DNA of 42,410 bases from Calditrichota bacterium (GCA_024277115.1 JAJRVW010000064.1:1-42410), one strand, 5' to 3'. Numbered from the stretch's first letter, positions 1-8,712 are shown. The notes: generated by a model from the sequence alone, not told the origin. A program made the numbers and translations.

Positions 1-201
1 AAAGAAGGTAAGGGAAAGATGGTTAAAATAATAAATTTCTATAATAGGCAGCGCCCCCATAGGAGCATAGAAATGTTAACACCTGAAATGGCCAATGAAA
101 AACAGGGTAAATTACAGCGCAAATGGAAGGCGTATTACCCGAAAAAAAATTTCAGCAGCGCTGCTGAAAAACAAGAACAAGAACAGCCCTTTTTAATGTA
201 A
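1..201 (+). pseudogene. IS3-family transposase (OrfB) C-terminal fragment, cut by the window edge
   Basis: The frame is open from the first base of the window and ends at the TAA at 199-201. It encodes the end of a DDE integrase-core transposase. The segment FYNRQRPHRSIEMLTPE is the typical C-terminal signature of IS3-family OrfB proteins, just after the catalytic glutamate. The ATG at position 19 is internal, not a real start. A perfect 18-bp palindrome (TTCAGCAGCGCTGCTGAA, 151-168) lies inside the last codons. The catalytic DDE residues would be upstream of the window, so whether the element is intact cannot be judged here. Family assignment is firm; status as fragment or intact gene is open. 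Confidence 0.75.
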
Positions 202-223
202 AAAACACATTAAAAAGCGTTAA

Positions 224-400
224 AAACAGTCAACCTATTTCAGGACGCTTCAACCCACAGTGGACCGCCTTCGTTTTTTAGGAACTTCCCGATCAAAAGA
301 ATTGGGTCAGGTCTTAGGCCACCACTCCGGCAGGTTAATAATCAACTGGCATAGAACTCAAAAAAACGCCGTTTTAAAAAAATATGGGCGTTTAAAATAG
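224..400 (+). pseudogene. Unrecognised broken ORF beside the IS fragment
   Basis: A frame of about 58 codons runs from a stop at 221-223 to the TAG at 398-400 with no ATG near its start. It reads like protein (segments RLRFLGTSRSKELGQVLGHH and KKYGRLK) rather than random sequence. LGQVLGHH loosely recalls the LLGH box of tyrosine recombinases, but the catalytic R-H-R-Y pattern is not visible, so no family is assigned. It sits directly downstream of the transposase tail and is most simply a remnant left by element insertion or decay. Confidence 0.2.
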
Positions 401-531
401 TCAGAACAGTCAATGAAAAAGTAAGTTTCCAGAACTCCCCTCCCCAAAAAATAAAATTTGCACAATGTAATTTGGAACCCTTCCTTCCGATATGCATGGT
501 TTTGTAAAGAAAAACTTGCCTCCCTCTTTCC

Positions 532-1752
532 TTACTTCACCGGTAGTTCCCCTGCTTTTTTTAAAGCATATTTGGAAATAACCGGGCCGATAATTTCGTG
601 GATGATTGTCGCGCCGATAATCACATTTAAAATTATATCGGACATTGATGCAAAGTCGGAATTTTGTTTTATGACCAGCGCCAGGCCAATCACTATGCCG
701 CCTTGAGGGATAAGTCCGCCGGCGGTATATTTTTTTACTTTGGGCGAGGCCTTCGCTATTTTTGCACCAATATATGTTCCGCTGTATTTACCGATGGACC
801 GAAAAACAACAAAGATCAGAATGACCAATCCGTTGGCGGCCAAAATAGAAAAATTCAGGTGCATGGCGCTGATCGTAAAAAAGAGTACGAAAATCAGTTC
901 TTCTGTGTACCGTTCAAGCATAGTAAAAATCTGCTCTTTATTTATATTATAATTTACCACAAAAATCCCCATGGTCATGGTGGATAGCAGCTCGTCCGCG
1001 CCTAAGATGCCCGCCAACCCAAAGCAGAGGGAGAGCAAACTGATAATCAGGGAGATCAGCACACCTTCGGATTCATGATTAATTTTTGTGGTGAGAAAAT
1101 TTAGCAAAAGGCCAAATAGTGTCCCGATAGTAATGGACCCCAAAATCCTAAGCAGTGGTTCTACGATTGAGTTTGCTTCAAAAGGTTGGTTTAAAATTAA
1201 AATGGCGGCGGCAGCCATGGCCAGGCTGTAATTAAAAATCCCCAAAATATCGTCAAAAGCGGCAACGCCCATAATGGTGGAGCTTACCTCGCCCTTTGCT
1301 TTATACTGGTGTACCACGGCGAGTGTGGCCGAGGGATCGGTTGGGGAAGCGAGGGATGCCAGTAAAATAGCGATTGGGATATAAAAGGTACAATAGGCCA
1401 ATCCGGGTTGCGGGAAAACAACAGGCCCAAGTAAAACAAAAAATCCGGCCACAAATAAAAAAGCAAACTCCGCCTCGAACAGGGTGATGGAAACAATGGA
1501 TTTTCCCAATGCACGAATCTTGGAAAAAGAGAGAGTACCGCCGACAGAAAAGGTGATAAAAGCCAGGGCGATATGGGTTACAAGCGATGTGTGGCTAACA
1601 AATTCTTCGGGAATAAAATGTGTAAGGCTCGGATTTAGGAGAATGCCGGCGAGGATATATCCGGTAACTTTGGGCAACCCCAAACGGGTACAGAATTCGC
1701 CCAGAATAAAACCGGTAAAAATAATGATGCCGACAGTGAGGATGGGTTCCAT
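532..1752 (-). CDS. CPA2-type cation/proton antiporter
   Basis: A 406-residue integral membrane protein with about 11-12 hydrophobic segments, matching the exchanger domain of monovalent cation:proton antiporters (Na+/H+ or K+/H+) in the inner membrane. Diagnostic segments are SPTDPSATLAVV around residues 136-147 and AAFDDILGI with Asp167-Asp168. The Asp-Asp pair is the ion-binding signature of the CPA2 group; CPA1 proteins usually have Asn-Asp. No C-terminal RCK/TrkA-N domain is present, so it is a bare exchanger rather than a full KefB/KefC. AAGGAC lies about 8 bases before the ATG. It is divergent from arsR. The transported ion cannot be read from sequence. Confidence 0.85.
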   Translation of the reverse strand: MEPILTVGIIIFTGFILGEFCTRLGLPKVTGYILAGILLNPSLTHFIPEEFVSHTSLVTHIALAFITFSVGGTLSFSKIRALGKSIVSITLFEAEFAFLFVAGFFVLLGPVVFPQPGLAYCTFYIPIAILLASLASPTDPSATLAVVHQYKAKGEVSSTIMGVAAFDDILGIFNYSLAMAAAAILILNQPFEANSIVEPLLRILGSITIGTLFGLLLNFLTTKINHESEGVLISLIISLLSLCFGLAGILGADELLSTMTMGIFVVNYNINKEQIFTMLERYTEELIFVLFFTISAMHLNFSILAANGLVILIFVVFRSIGKYSGTYIGAKIAKASPKVKKYTAGGLIPQGGIVIGLALVIKQNSDFASMSDIILNVIIGATIIHEIIGPVISKYALKKAGELPVK

Positions 1753-1885
1753 GCTGTGTCCTTGTATTGAATATTAAATTGAAACTTAAGGCGCATATAA
1801 TACAAGCAAGGTACGGCTTACCATCATTGCAGGCAAAAAGGGAATTATTAAGCGAGGGGTTGCTTTGGTAAAAATCTATTCCTAT

Positions 1886-1905
1886 ATTTCGCCATATAAC
1901 GAAAT
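1886..1905 (+). promoter_or_regulatory. Putative ArsR operator upstream of arsR
   Basis: A perfect inverted repeat ATTTCG-N8-CGAAAT lies only 9 bases before the arsR start codon. A 6-8-6 inverted repeat overlapping a regulator's own leader is the usual layout of ArsR/SmtB operators. The assignment rests on position and symmetry only. Confidence 0.5.
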
Positions 1906-1914
1906 GAAAATCAA

Positions 1915-2259
1915 ATGAGAGATTTAATAAAAGTATTTAAGGCATTGTCCGACCCAAACCGGGTAAGAATTCTTAAAATGTTGGAAGTCCGGCCTTTGTG
2001 TGTCTGTGAGATTACCGCTATTTTAGAGCTGGCCCCGTCTACGGTTTCCAAACATCTTTCTTTGCTGCGCGATGTAAATTTTATTCTGGATGAAAAGGAT
2101 GGGAAATGGGTCAATTATGAATTAAATAAAACGCAAAACAATGAATTTGCTACGCGTTTATTGCCGTTACTTGCCGACTGGTTGCCCGATGACGAAATTA
2201 TACAAAGTGACCGTGAAAAGGTGGCGACCGTAGACCGCAATCATGTTTGCAGCGTTTAA
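1915..2259 (+). CDS. arsR: ArsR-family metal(loid)-responsive repressor
   Basis: A 114-residue winged-helix repressor. The recognition region TVSKHLSLLRDVNFI (residues 43-57) and the ALSDPNRVRIL segment (10-20) are characteristic of ArsR/SmtB proteins. Cys29 and Cys31 in the segment PLCVCEI form the alpha-3 vicinal thiol pair that binds As(III) in classic ArsR proteins, and Cys112 near the end could be a third ligand. It heads a same-strand set with a CDF exporter, arsC and acr3, which supports arsenic sensing. A perfect inverted repeat 9 bases upstream is a likely autoregulatory operator. Confidence 0.9.
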   Translation: MRDLIKVFKALSDPNRVRILKMLEVRPLCVCEITAILELAPSTVSKHLSLLRDVNFILDEKDGKWVNYELNKTQNNEFATRLLPLLADWLPDDEIIQSDREKVATVDRNHVCSV

Positions 2260-2325
2260 AATTTTAGAGACGGTTTCACAGTAAAATAAATATGCCGTTC
2301 CACAGTTTTTTGTATGGAGGATTTT

Positions 2326-3219
2326 ATGTCCCATCACCACCATCATGCTAATACCGATACATCCACCGGGCGTTTGTTTATTACCATGATGCTAAATTTT
2401 TTAATAACCATCGTGGAAGTAATTGGCGGGATTATGTCCGGCAGCCTGGCGCTGATCTCGGATGCCCTGCACAATTTTAGCGATGGCATTGCCATTATTA
2501 TTAGTTATATCGCCATCAAACTAAAAAAACAACCTAAAAGCCCGGGATATACTTTTGGGTTAAAACGGGCCGAAATCCTGGCGGCGATCATTAATTCTGT
2601 TGTATTAATCGTCATTTCTATTTTTCTTTTGTACGAAGCCTACAAGCGTTTTGCAGAACCTACATCCATCCATGGAAGCCTGATGATAGGTGTGGCATCC
2701 ATCGGGTTGCTTGCCAATGTGATAGGCACTTTATTATTAAAAAAAGGTTCGAAAGGTAGCATCAATATCCGCTCGGCTTATTTACACTTGCTCAGCGATG
2801 CTGTCTCCAGCGTGGCTGTTATAATTGGCGGTATGGCGATTTATTTTTGGGAGGCCAATTGGGTCGATCCTTTGCTGACCGTTTTGATCTCTTTGTATAT
2901 CTTAAAAGAAAGTTTTGAGATTGTAAAAGAAGCGGTCAATGTAATTATGATGGGCAGCCCGAATACGATCTCTTTTAAAGAGCTTAAAAGCGTTGTTGAA
3001 AAAATTGACGCTGTAAAGAACATTCATCATGTCCACCTTTGGCGGCTGGATGAACATGATATTTTTTTAGAGGCGCATGTGGAAGTAGATGATATTTCCG
3101 TAAGTGAAACGGGCTTGATCCTGAACCAGTTAGAAAAAGAGCTGCATGAGCGATTTGGCGTAACCCACATAACCATTCAGTTTGAATGTGATAAATGTGA
3201 TGTGAAAGTAATGGTTTAA
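2326..3219 (+). CDS. Cation diffusion facilitator (CDF) family metal exporter
   Basis: A 297-residue inner-membrane metal/proton antiporter with six transmembrane segments and a C-terminal cytoplasmic domain. Metal-site motifs are SDALHNFSD on helix 2 (His49, Asp53) and HLLSD on helix 5 (His154, Asp158). His with two Asp per site is the Zn/Cd-type pattern of CzcD and ZitB. The N-terminus starts with five consecutive histidines and the C-terminus has CDKCDV, both plausible cytosolic metal-binding tails. GGAGG at 2316-2320 sits 5 bases before this ATG. The in-frame ATG at 2314 overlaps that ribosome site and is rejected. Its place between arsR and arsC suggests co-regulation with arsenic genes, although CDF proteins move divalent cations. 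Confidence 0.9.
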   Translation: MSHHHHHANTDTSTGRLFITMMLNFLITIVEVIGGIMSGSLALISDALHNFSDGIAIIISYIAIKLKKQPKSPGYTFGLKRAEILAAIINSVVLIVISIFLLYEAYKRFAEPTSIHGSLMIGVASIGLLANVIGTLLLKKGSKGSINIRSAYLHLLSDAVSSVAVIIGGMAIYFWEANWVDPLLTVLISLYILKESFEIVKEAVNVIMMGSPNTISFKELKSVVEKIDAVKNIHHVHLWRLDEHDIFLEAHVEVDDISVSETGLILNQLEKELHERFGVTHITIQFECDKCDVKVMV

Positions 3220-3314
3220 AAGGGTTGTTATCATCGTAGCGCACAAGTCCGGCAACCTGAATTCAGATTAGGTTCCATCGAATGCAGAAGAAAGAGCATA
3301 GCTCGGTGGAGAAG

Positions 3315-3335
3315 ATTCCGAAACAAGTTCGGAAT
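3315..3335 (+). repeat. REP-like hairpin, copy 1
   Basis: A perfect 8-bp stem ATTCCGAA/TTCGGAAT around the loop ACAAG. It shares the 8-5-8 layout and the core CCGAAACAAGTTCGG with copy 3, which lies in the opposite orientation. Confidence 0.65.
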
Positions 3336-3357
3336 GACGCAAACTGGGGTGGATTGG

Positions 3358-3378
3358 ATGTCGAAATAAATTCGGCAT
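3358..3378 (+). repeat. REP-like hairpin, copy 2
   Basis: ATGTCGAA/TTCGGCAT around the loop ATAAA, with a single G-T pair in the 8-bp stem. It has the same 8-5-8 design as its neighbours but is diverged. Confidence 0.55.
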
Positions 3379-3411
3379 GATGTACGCTGGTTTATCCTGC
3401 GCAACGTCGTC

Positions 3412-3432
3412 AACCCGAACTTGTTTCGGGTT
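3412..3432 (+). repeat. REP-like hairpin, copy 3 (inverted relative to copy 1)
   Basis: A perfect 8-bp stem AACCCGAA/TTCGGGTT around the loop CTTGT, the reverse complement of copy 1's loop. The 287-base gap between the CDF gene and arsC (3220-3506) contains these three hairpins and no other gene-like sequence. Confidence 0.65.
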
Positions 3433-3506
3433 CCTTCTGAAAGAGGTCCCGCCTTTGCCTGTGCGGCAGCTTGAGACTATAAAATTAAAAACACAATGGG
3501 AAAAAG

Positions 3507-3941
3507 ATGAAAAAAATATTATTACTTTGCACCGGTAACTCTTGCCGTAGCCAGATGGCCGAGGGCTTTTTAAAAAGTTTTGATTCCAATTTACATGTCC
3601 GCTCGGCTGGTACAAATCCATCGGGAAAAGTACACCCAAAAGCGGTTGAGGTGATGCAAGAAATCGGTATCGATATAAGCGCCGGCAAACCCGAAAATGT
3701 AAACCTGTATATAAAAGAACCGTGGGGTTTTGTGATTACAGTTTGTGGCAATGCCAAAGAAACCTGCCCGGTTTTTATGGGCGATGTTAAAGAGAACCTA
3801 CATATTGGGTTTGACGATCCTGCTGATGCCAGGGGAAGCGAAGATGAAGTGTTGGCAATTTTTCGCCGTGTACGTGATGAAATCAAAAAGGATTTTTATC
3901 GCTTCTATAAAAACAGACTCTACAAAAATGAAGGAAAATAA
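3507..3941 (+). CDS. arsC: Arsenate reductase, thioredoxin-coupled type
   Basis: A 144-residue enzyme of the low-molecular-weight phosphatase fold that reduces arsenate to arsenite in the cytoplasm. The P-loop CTGNSCRS gives Cys8, Cys13 and Arg14. The redox relay cysteines Cys80 and Cys87 lie in [10 protein letters not shown], and DDPAD (103-107) supplies the catalytic aspartate. The Cys8/Cys80/Cys87 triad defines the Staphylococcus/Bacillus-type ArsC, which is recycled by thioredoxin rather than glutaredoxin. The stop codon overlaps the start of acr3 by one base (TAATG), so the two are translationally coupled: arsenite is made, then exported. GGGAA lies upstream of the ATG. Confidence 0.93.
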   Translation: MKKILLLCTGNSCRSQMAEGFLKSFDSNLHVRSAGTNPSGKVHPKAVEVMQEIGIDISAGKPENVNLYIKEPWGFVITVCGNAKETCPVFMGDVKENLHIGFDDPADARGSEDEVLAIFRRVRDEIKKDFYRFYKNRLYKNEGK

Positions 3942-5026
3942 TGGGCGTCTTAACTAAAAAACTTTCTTTTTTAGATCGTTATCTCACATTGTGGATTTTT
4001 ATTGCTATGTTTGTCGGTGTGGGTTCCGGCTATTTGTACCCAAAAATTGTTGACTTCTGGGGTTTATTCCAGATCGGTACAACCAACATCCCCATAGCAG
4101 TCGGATTAATTTTGATGATGTACCCGCCCTTGGCAAAAGTACGTTACGAAGATCTGGGAAAAGTTTTTCGTAACTGGAAAATCCTTGTGCTTTCCCTGGT
4201 GCAGAACTGGATTATCGGCCCTGTTTTAATGTTTGCGCTGGCCATTATTTTCTTACAGGATTATCCGTCTTATATGTATGGGCTAATCATGATTGGGCTT
4301 GCGCGTTGTATCGCCATGGTTATTGTTTGGAACGAATTGGCCAAGGGCGATAGCGAATATGCGGCCGGCCTTGTTGCTTTCAATTCCATTTTTCAGGTTT
4401 TGTTTTTCTCGGTGTATGCTTATGTTTTTATAACCATTTTACCGACCTGGTTTGGCTTGGAAGGAACGGCTGTGGCCATAACAATTGGTCAAATTGCAGA
4501 GAGCGTTCTTATCTATTTGGGGATTCCTTTTGCGGCGGGTTTTATTACGCGCTTTGTTTTAATCCGTGTTAAGGACAAGGATTGGTACCATAAAAAATTT
4601 ATACCAAAGATAAGTCCGGTCACTTTAATCGCTTTACTTTTTACAATTTTTGTGATGTTTTCGCTTAAGGGTGAGATTATCGTGCAGCTTCCTTTGGATG
4701 TGGTGCGTATTGCCATCCCGCTTTTTATTTATTTTGTGATCATGTTTTTGGTTTCCTTTTTCATGGGGCGCAAAGTTGGCGCGGATTATTCCAAATCGGC
4801 CACCCTTTCTTTTACGGCGGCCAGTAATAATTTTGAGCTGGCCATAGCTGTGGCGGTTGCTGTTTTTGGGATAAATTCCGGCGAGGCTTTTGCCGCGGTT
4901 ATTGGCCCTTTGGTGGAGGTACCGGTTTTGATTGCTTTGGTGAATGTGGCCTTGTGGTTTCAGAAAAAGTATTTTGGGGGAAAGGTTGAAAAGGGGACAG
5001 TTGAAGCGCCGGATGTGTGTCCTTGA
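3941..5026 (+). CDS. acr3: ACR3-family arsenite efflux permease
   Basis: A 361-residue inner-membrane protein with about ten transmembrane segments that exports As(III). The segment [14 protein letters not shown] holds Cys123, which corresponds to the conserved functional cysteine of ACR3 helix 4. The C-terminal [16 protein letters not shown] segment with its conserved Asn-Asn-Phe-Glu is also an ACR3 hallmark. Length is typical (about 350 residues). It overlaps arsC by one base and closes the arsenic set begun by arsR. The preferred family name is ACR3/ArsB type 2; it is unrelated to the 12-helix ArsB of E. coli. Confidence 0.93.
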   Translation: MGVLTKKLSFLDRYLTLWIFIAMFVGVGSGYLYPKIVDFWGLFQIGTTNIPIAVGLILMMYPPLAKVRYEDLGKVFRNWKILVLSLVQNWIIGPVLMFALAIIFLQDYPSYMYGLIMIGLARCIAMVIVWNELAKGDSEYAAGLVAFNSIFQVLFFSVYAYVFITILPTWFGLEGTAVAITIGQIAESVLIYLGIPFAAGFITRFVLIRVKDKDWYHKKFIPKISPVTLIALLFTIFVMFSLKGEIIVQLPLDVVRIAIPLFIYFVIMFLVSFFMGRKVGADYSKSATLSFTAASNNFELAIAVAVAVFGINSGEAFAAVIGPLVEVPVLIALVNVALWFQKKYFGGKVEKGTVEAPDVCP

Positions 5027-5077
5027 TTTTACCGTTTGAAACCAATGATTTCTAAAAGGGGAATAAGAACTGCCAAA

Positions 5078-5158
5078 CCAGGCTGTCATTGTGTAACAAT
5101 CTTTTCGGCTAATGACGATTTTTCCTTGACTGAAAAAAGAATTCCTACGGAATGACAA
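5078..5158 (+). repeat. Intergenic direct repeat, copy A
   Basis: About 81 bases beginning CCAGGCTGTCATTGTGTAAC and ending TTCCTACGGAATGACAA. It recurs at 5275-5357 with small gaps and substitutions. The end carries a short hairpin ATTCC-TAC-GGAAT. The whole 5027-5483 gap is filled by this repeat family and has no credible gene. Confidence 0.7.
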
Positions 5159-5230
5159 TCAGGAAAATTTTTGTAAGATGAAAAGAAATTATCTCGTTTA
5201 AAATCTCCTGATTTACAATGAGATTGAATT

Positions 5231-5252
5231 GAAACTTGGTTTCAGTTTTAAA
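5231..5252 (+). repeat. 22-bp direct repeat, first copy
   Basis: The 22 bases starting GAAACTTGGTTTCAG are repeated exactly at 5364-5385, so the gap contains two interleaved direct repeat families. Confidence 0.65.
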
Positions 5253-5274
5253 AAGTGGAAGAAGGTCTGTTAAG

Positions 5275-5358
5275 CCAGGCTGTCATTGTGTAACAATCTT
5301 TTTTGGTAAAAGATGATTATTCCTTAATTGAAAAAAAGGATTCCTACGGAATGACAAT
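5275..5358 (+). repeat. Intergenic direct repeat, copy B
   Basis: The second copy of the unit at 5078, about 197 bases downstream. The first 28 bases are nearly identical, the middle is diverged and the TTCCTACGGAATGACAAT end is exact. Confidence 0.7.
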
Positions 5359-5363
5359 GGAGG

Positions 5364-5385
5364 GAAACTTGGTTTCAGTTTTAAA
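5364..5385 (+). repeat. 22-bp direct repeat, second copy
   Basis: An exact second copy of the element at 5231-5252. It immediately follows copy B of the longer repeat. Confidence 0.65.
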
Positions 5386-5483
5386 GATATACATCATTTA
5401 TTCTAAAAACTGTAGCAGAGTTTGTGTACGAGATGCCCCATAATTTCTTATTTCAAACCAATCTTAAAACTGGACTTTGAATT

Positions 5484-6008
5484 TTGCCAAATTCACAAAA
5501 AATAATTTTATCAACACCCCGTTTTATACTTCGGGAAATGCAGGAAAACGATTTGCCCTTCCTGGAAAAAATCTTTGATGAAGCGGCTGCTATGACTTTT
5601 TTTACAAAGGATCAAAAAAGGGAAAAAGCGAAAATTTGGATCGCGCACATGTTAAAATCATATAACGAAAATAGTTTTGGCATGTGGCTTTGTTTTTTTA
5701 AGGAAAGCAAAGAATTTGTCGGGCAATGCGGCCTAATGAAAAATGAAATTGATGGAAAAGAGGAAATTGAGTTGGGTTATTCCGTCTTAAGAAAATTTTG
5801 GAACCGGGGCTATGCTGCCGAAATGGCCAAAGCCGCTCTCGATTTTGGGTTCGCAAATTTAAAACTTACACGAATAGTCTCGGTGATAGAAAAAGAAAAT
5901 ATAGCTTCAATTCATGTGTCAAAAAAAATTGGGATGAATAAAGAAAGGCAAATACTGAGAGGACAAAAAACGGTGGATTTGTATACGATTTTAAGACTGA
6001 AAGATTGA
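5484..6008 (+). CDS. GNAT-family N-acetyltransferase (RimJ/RimL-like)
   Basis: A 174-residue acetyl-CoA-dependent acyltransferase. The opening ILSTPRFILREMQENDLPFL is the family's usual first strand and helix. GYSVLRKFWNRGYAAEMAKA (near residues 98-117) carries the acetyl-CoA pyrophosphate-binding loop, and the IASIHVSKKIGM segment is the typical end of the domain. The start is a TTG, because the first ATG (5538) would remove the first conserved strand. No strong ribosome site is visible before it. The substrate cannot be predicted; candidates are a ribosomal protein N-terminus or a small metabolite. It is not obviously linked to its neighbours. Confidence 0.8.
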   Translation: MPNSQKIILSTPRFILREMQENDLPFLEKIFDEAAAMTFFTKDQKREKAKIWIAHMLKSYNENSFGMWLCFFKESKEFVGQCGLMKNEIDGKEEIELGYSVLRKFWNRGYAAEMAKAALDFGFANLKLTRIVSVIEKENIASIHVSKKIGMNKERQILRGQKTVDLYTILRLKD

Positions 6009-6129
6009 AAGATTGAAAATGTCTTCAATAACATAACCGGGGTTTCTATCTTCGTAAAAATTGAAACAAATTCAGGGACGAATGCCCCATGCGGGTTTTG
6101 TCTATAAGTCTTTTTTTCCTAAAATCCAT

Positions 6130-6723
6130 TCACCACTTCAGAATGCCATGTTTAATTTGGTACTTCACACCTTCACGAATTTTTTCCATGGGGATTAATT
6201 TATGGTGCATCGCCCATTCGTTAATCAGGTTGCGTAAACCGCCGTGGATAAAAAATAAAAATACGCGTCCATCAATGTTTTGATGGATGTATTCATTTTT
6301 AACACCCGCATCAAAAATTTTTGCAAAAGCCTTAAGATAGTTTATATAGTGCGCATTAAGTGAATCATTAGTGCCACGTAAAACCGGGTTATGTTCGTTA
6401 AAAAATACCAGCGCCAGGTTGGGTTTGTCTACAAAAATATCGATGGTCTGGTCAATAATTGTATCCATTTTTTCCAGTGGGTCCAACGCCGTGTTTTCCG
6501 ATAATTCAATCATTTCATCCGCCAGTTGCTGCCAGATATATTCAAGCAAACTGGAAAGAATCTGTTTTTTATTATTAAAATAACTGTAGATTCTATTTTT
6601 GGAAATACCGGCATTTTTTGAAATATCAACCAGGGTTGTTTCGTTAAACCCCTTTTGGGCAAACAAATCTATGGCGGCATTTTTTATTAATATTTCATCT
6701 TGATTGACGATCGGATTACTCAT
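6130..6723 (-). CDS. TetR-family transcriptional regulator
   Basis: A 197-residue regulator with an N-terminal TetR helix-turn-helix: AAIDLFAQKGFNETTLVDIS followed by KNAGISKNRIYSYFNNKKQIL (about residues 16-56). The rest is an all-helical ligand and dimer domain with no recognisable ligand family. It is divergent from ygiQ across a 142-base gap, where its own operator would be expected, but no clear palindrome stands out there. The target genes are unknown. Confidence 0.88.
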   Translation of the reverse strand: MSNPIVNQDEILIKNAAIDLFAQKGFNETTLVDISKNAGISKNRIYSYFNNKKQILSSLLEYIWQQLADEMIELSENTALDPLEKMDTIIDQTIDIFVDKPNLALVFFNEHNPVLRGTNDSLNAHYINYLKAFAKIFDAGVKNEYIHQNIDGRVFLFFIHGGLRNLINEWAMHHKLIPMEKIREGVKYQIKHGILKW

Positions 6724-6865
6724 TCTTTATCCTGTTTTCGGAAAACTCTTTTGTATTCGGGTAATTTTTATTGAGTGTGAGAATTGATCACTAAAATAAT
6801 CAAACCATTTTTGCTTATATTTGTTGGCAAACACATTTTAACTTTTTGTAGAAAAATCCACAATA

Positions 6866-8707
6866 ATGAAAACCACATACTCTGTATCCGATTGGCTCCC
6901 CACAACAAAAAAAGAGGTAGAAAACCTGGGTTGGGACCAGCTTGATGTCATTTTAATTTCCGGTGATGCTTATGTCGATCATCCTGCTTTTGGCCCTGCT
7001 GTTATTGGCCGCATTATTTATAATGCAGGTTTCCGTATTGCCATTATTGCCCAACCCAACTGGAAAGATGACCTGCGCGATTTTAAAAAACTGGGGACGC
7101 CGCGACTGTTTTTTGGCGTTACATCCGGTTGTATGGATTCGATGGTCAATCACTACACCGCTGGTAAACGCCGCCGCCAAAACGATGCCTACACACCGGG
7201 TGGCGAACGCAGTTTTCGCCCGGATTATGCCACGACGGTTTATACAAAAATCCTAAAAAAACTATACCCCGATGTGCCTGTGATTTTGGGCGGAATCGAA
7301 GCCTCTTTACGTCGAGTAACACATTATGATTATTGGTCGGATAAACTTAAGCCTTCCATTTTGGTGGAAACTCAGGCCGATATGCTGGTGTACGGCATGG
7401 GCGAAAAACCTTTAAGAGAAGTATTGCGTTTGATGGACAGGGGCGTACCGCTTGGCTCCCTTAAAACAATCCCGCAAACGGCCGTTTTAATTAAAGAAGG
7501 TGATAAAATACCCAAAGTTAAAAACTGGAATACGATTGAACTGAACTCGTATGAAGTGTGCCTGAAAGACAAATTAAAATTTGCGGCCAATTTTAAGCAC
7601 ATCGAACGGGAGGCCAATAAACAATTTGCCGATCGCTTAATACAGAAGCATGGCAGCCAGCTTGTAGTAATAAACCCGCCTTACCAAACGATGACAGAAA
7701 AAGAGATCGACGCCTCTTTTGATTTGCCCTATACGCGTTTACCGCACCCCAAATACGAAAAACGTGGCGTTATTCCGGCCTACGAAATGATCCGCCACTC
7801 GGTAAATATGCACCGTGGCTGTTTTGGCGGATGCAGTTTTTGCACCATCTCCGCCCATCAGGGCAAAATGATTGCCAGTCGTTCTAAAAGATCGATTATG
7901 AACGAAGTGAAGGCCATCACTGAGATGTCGGATTTTAAGGGCTATATCAGCGATTTAGGCGGCCCGTCGGCCAATATGTACAAAATGAAGGGGATCGATC
8001 AATCGATCTGTGACAAGTGTGTGAGCCCCTCCTGCCTCGATCCTACAATTTGTTATAACCTGGATACCGGTCATAAAGCAATGATCGATATTTACCGCTC
8101 AGTGGATAAATTGCCCGAAGTGAAAAAGGCTTTTGTCTCAAGTGGCGTACGCTATGATATGCTTGTGCGCTCGCCCTCCAAAAAAAGCCCCGACCCTTCA
8201 CATGATAAATACATCGAACAATTGGCAAAGCACCATGTTTCCGGGCGGCTTAAAATAGCGCCCGAGCATACTTCGGATGATGTGTTAAAAATAATGCGCA
8301 AACCCTCTTTTAAATATTTTTATGATTTTAAGGCGAAGTTTGAAGCCATCTGTGAAAAGGCCGGATTAAAGCAACAGCTGATTCCTTATTTTATTTCCAG
8401 CCATCCCGGTTCTACGTCCGAAAGTATGGCCAACCTGGCCTGCGAGACCAAAGACCTCGGCTTTCACCTGGAGCAGGTCCAGGATTTTACACCCACACCA
8501 ATGACGGTCGCAACGGTCATTTATTATTCAGGTTATCATCCTTATACGTTGAAGCCCGTATATACGGCACGGTCAAAAAGTGAGAAGAAAGAGCAGCACC
8601 GTTTTTTCTTTTGGTATAAAAAGGAAAACTGGAACTGGATCCGCAATACTTTGAAAAAAATTGACCGTGTTGATTTAACGGAGAGGCTTTTGGGAAAAAG
8701 AAAGTAG
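6866..8707 (+). CDS. ygiQ: YgiQ family radical SAM protein (UPF0313)
   Basis: A 613-residue protein matching YgiQ over its whole length. An N-terminal B12-binding-like region contains the conserved VTSGCMDSMVNHYT and PGGERSFRPDYA segments (86-121). The radical SAM cluster is CFGGCSFC (Cys319, Cys323, Cys326; CX3CX2C). A second cysteine group CDKCVSPSC...C follows. The fold predicts a [4Fe-4S] cluster and SAM-dependent radical chemistry, but the family's substrate is not established. It ends 5 bases from the convergent small gene at 8713. The start gives the normal MKTTYSVSDWLPTTKKE N-terminus. Confidence 0.9.
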   Translation: MKTTYSVSDWLPTTKKEVENLGWDQLDVILISGDAYVDHPAFGPAVIGRIIYNAGFRIAIIAQPNWKDDLRDFKKLGTPRLFFGVTSGCMDSMVNHYTAGKRRRQNDAYTPGGERSFRPDYATTVYTKILKKLYPDVPVILGGIEASLRRVTHYDYWSDKLKPSILVETQADMLVYGMGEKPLREVLRLMDRGVPLGSLKTIPQTAVLIKEGDKIPKVKNWNTIELNSYEVCLKDKLKFAANFKHIEREANKQFADRLIQKHGSQLVVINPPYQTMTEKEIDASFDLPYTRLPHPKYEKRGVIPAYEMIRHSVNMHRGCFGGCSFCTISAHQGKMIASRSKRSIMNEVKAITEMSDFKGYISDLGGPSANMYKMKGIDQSICDKCVSPSCLDPTICYNLDTGHKAMIDIYRSVDKLPEVKKAFVSSGVRYDMLVRSPSKKSPDPSHDKYIEQLAKHHVSGRLKIAPEHTSDDVLKIMRKPSFKYFYDFKAKFEAICEKAGLKQQLIPYFISSHPGSTSESMANLACETKDLGFHLEQVQDFTPTPMTVATVIYYSGYHPYTLKPVYTARSKSEKKEQHRFFFWYKKENWNWIRNTLKKIDRVDLTERLLGKRK

Positions 8708-8712
8708 GCGTT

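Noticed and set aside
3268-3886. Minus-strand frames of 123-133 residues over the REP region and arsC
   Set aside because: They run through the REP hairpins and antisense to arsC and do not match any family; arsC is certain.
4634-5158. 174-residue minus-strand frame overlapping acr3 and the repeats
   Set aside because: It overlaps most of the acr3 C-terminus and the direct repeats, with basic, non-protein-like composition.
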